A DNA stretch of 64,000 nucleotides. It comes from Muricauda sp. MAR_2010_75. GTDB taxonomy: Bacteria > Bacteroidota > Bacteroidia > Flavobacteriales > Flavobacteriaceae. The notes under the pieces are model-generated. The model had not been told where the DNA came from and ran no database searches. It saw nothing but the letters and a program-made list of their open reading frames with translations. Shown one piece after another: positions 63,451-64,000 of this stretch (position 1 is the first letter of the stretch; every line of letters starts with the position of its first letter). Made by a program: the position numbers and the translations under genes. The stretch is taken from assembly GCF_000745185.1 (NCBI RefSeq), contig NZ_JQNJ01000001.1, positions 1,077,501 to 1,141,500 on the forward strand. Direction: 5' to 3'.

Positions 63451-64000
63451 ATGTATCAAGAAAAACTGACATTTATTGACCTCTTTTGTGGCGTTGGGGG
63501 TTTTAGAGTTGCATTCGAAGAGGCTTGTTTTGAAAATGACATTGTCCCAAAATGTGTATTCTCTTCTGACATAGACAAATTTGCCCAAGATTCATATGAA
63601 GAAAACTTTGGTGAAAGGCCATATGGAGATATTACTAAAATAAATGAGGAGGATATTCCTGACCATGATATTTTATTTGCAGGATTTCCTTGTCAGCCTT
63701 TTAGCATAATTGGTCAAATGAAAGGTCTTACCGATACAAGAGGAACTCTTTTTTTTGATATAGCAAGAATTCTTAAGGCAAAACAGCCAAAAGCATTCAT
63801 ATTAGAAAATGTCAAACAGCTAGTAGGACATGACAAAGGAAAGACTTTAAAAGTTATCCTCAAATCGCTGAAAGAATTAGGGTATCATGTTAATTACAGT
63901 GTATTAAATGCATTGGATTATGGATTACCCCAAAAAAGAGAAAGAGTTGTGATTGTAGGCCATAGAGAACCAATAATGTTCACTTTTCCAAATCCTGAAA
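63451..64000 (+). CDS. DNA (cytosine-5-)-methyltransferase, 3' end outside window
   Basis: The frame is open from the ATG at 63451 to the window end (about 183 residues). Motif I TFIDLFCGVGGFR (SAM binding), motif IV AGFPCQPFSI with the catalytic Cys, motif VI AFILENVKQL, and motif VIII GLPQKRERVVIVG are in the standard order of Dcm/HhaI-type enzymes. The target recognition domain is beyond the window. The gene is much more AT-rich than its left neighbour. It is likely part of a restriction-modification system, with the endonuclease outside the window; this is inference. Confidence 0.95.
   Translation, partial: MYQEKLTFIDLFCGVGGFRVAFEEACFENDIVPKCVFSSDIDKFAQDSYEENFGERPYGDITKINEEDIPDHDILFAGFPCQPFSIIGQMKGLTDTRGTLFFDIARILKAKQPKAFILENVKQLVGHDKGKTLKVILKSLKELGYHVNYSVLNALDYGLPQKRERVVIVGHREPIMFTFPNPE

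Overview
The window is a chromosomal segment of a member of the Flavobacteriaceae (Bacteroidota). The evidence is the gliding genes gldD and gldE in the block gldD-gldE-ssb-mutY-hup-rng, three TonB-dependent outer-membrane receptors, DUF4270 and DUF4199 proteins, rare Shine-Dalgarno sites, and promoters of the TAnnTTTG type. A marine genus such as Muricauda/Allomuricauda would fit, but genus level is inference.

Layout. 1-4.1 kb: 3' part of ahcY, a DUF3332 lipoprotein, a DSD1/D-threonine aldolase-like PLP enzyme, a beta-propeller phytase. 4.2-8.9 kb: a TonB receptor paired with the phytase, plus a TPR/LuxR-type regulator; a 10-bp motif lies upstream of both regulator and receptor. 9-10.4 kb: rplU-rpmA and DUF4199. 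10.6-15.4 kb: a pair of M16 peptidases (one catalytic, one lacking HxxEH), a lipoprotein, DUF1963. 15.4-21.6 kb: gldD, gldE, ssb, mutY, hup, a 29-codon basic COX24-like gene with a strong Shine-Dalgarno site, rng, recX. 21.6-29.8 kb: JmjC-like protein, then a biotin cluster (bioB, a KAS II-like synthase, bioA, bioD, DUF2007, bioF) interrupted by a divergent GT39-type glycosyltransferase. 29.9-37.1 kb: M61 peptidase, GNAT, atpD-atpC, a second TonB receptor.

37.27-46.90 kb is a roughly 9.6-kb integrated mobile element, visibly more AT-rich than its surroundings and not obviously of a known type. It sits in the last codons of glmS. The duplicated core (13 of 17 bases) regenerates the C-terminus ...VTVE and a stop codon. 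Just inside each end lies an imperfect inverted repeat (TGTTTATTAT...CTTACCCC), so the predicted excised circle has a dyad-symmetric attP. The element encodes a large serine recombinase at its left end, a small HUH-type Rep-like protein, an acidic protein, two small HTH (excisionase-like) proteins, a GNAT-like protein, coiled-coil proteins, a lipoprotein, a resolvase followed by a frameshifted small gene, a membrane protein, and at the right end a small protein that looks like a recombinase DNA-binding domain. Insertion has separated glmS from its own terminator, which is still present at 37.21-37.24 kb.

46.9-63.4 kb returns to core genes: glmS, DUF4270, a half-length starch-synthase-like protein, panC-panD, a flippase-like membrane protein, an esterase-like protein lacking the catalytic Ser, radA, an aldo/keto reductase, exonuclease III, an outer-membrane barrel, an isochorismatase-like hydrolase, a Gfo/Idh/MocA oxidoreductase, a third TonB receptor and a hexapeptide acetyltransferase. 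At 63.45 kb an AT-rich Dcm-type cytosine-5 methyltransferase begins and runs off the end, probably opening another accessory region. No rRNA, tRNA, CRISPR array or IS transposase was recognised, and no gap between genes exceeds about 280 bases.
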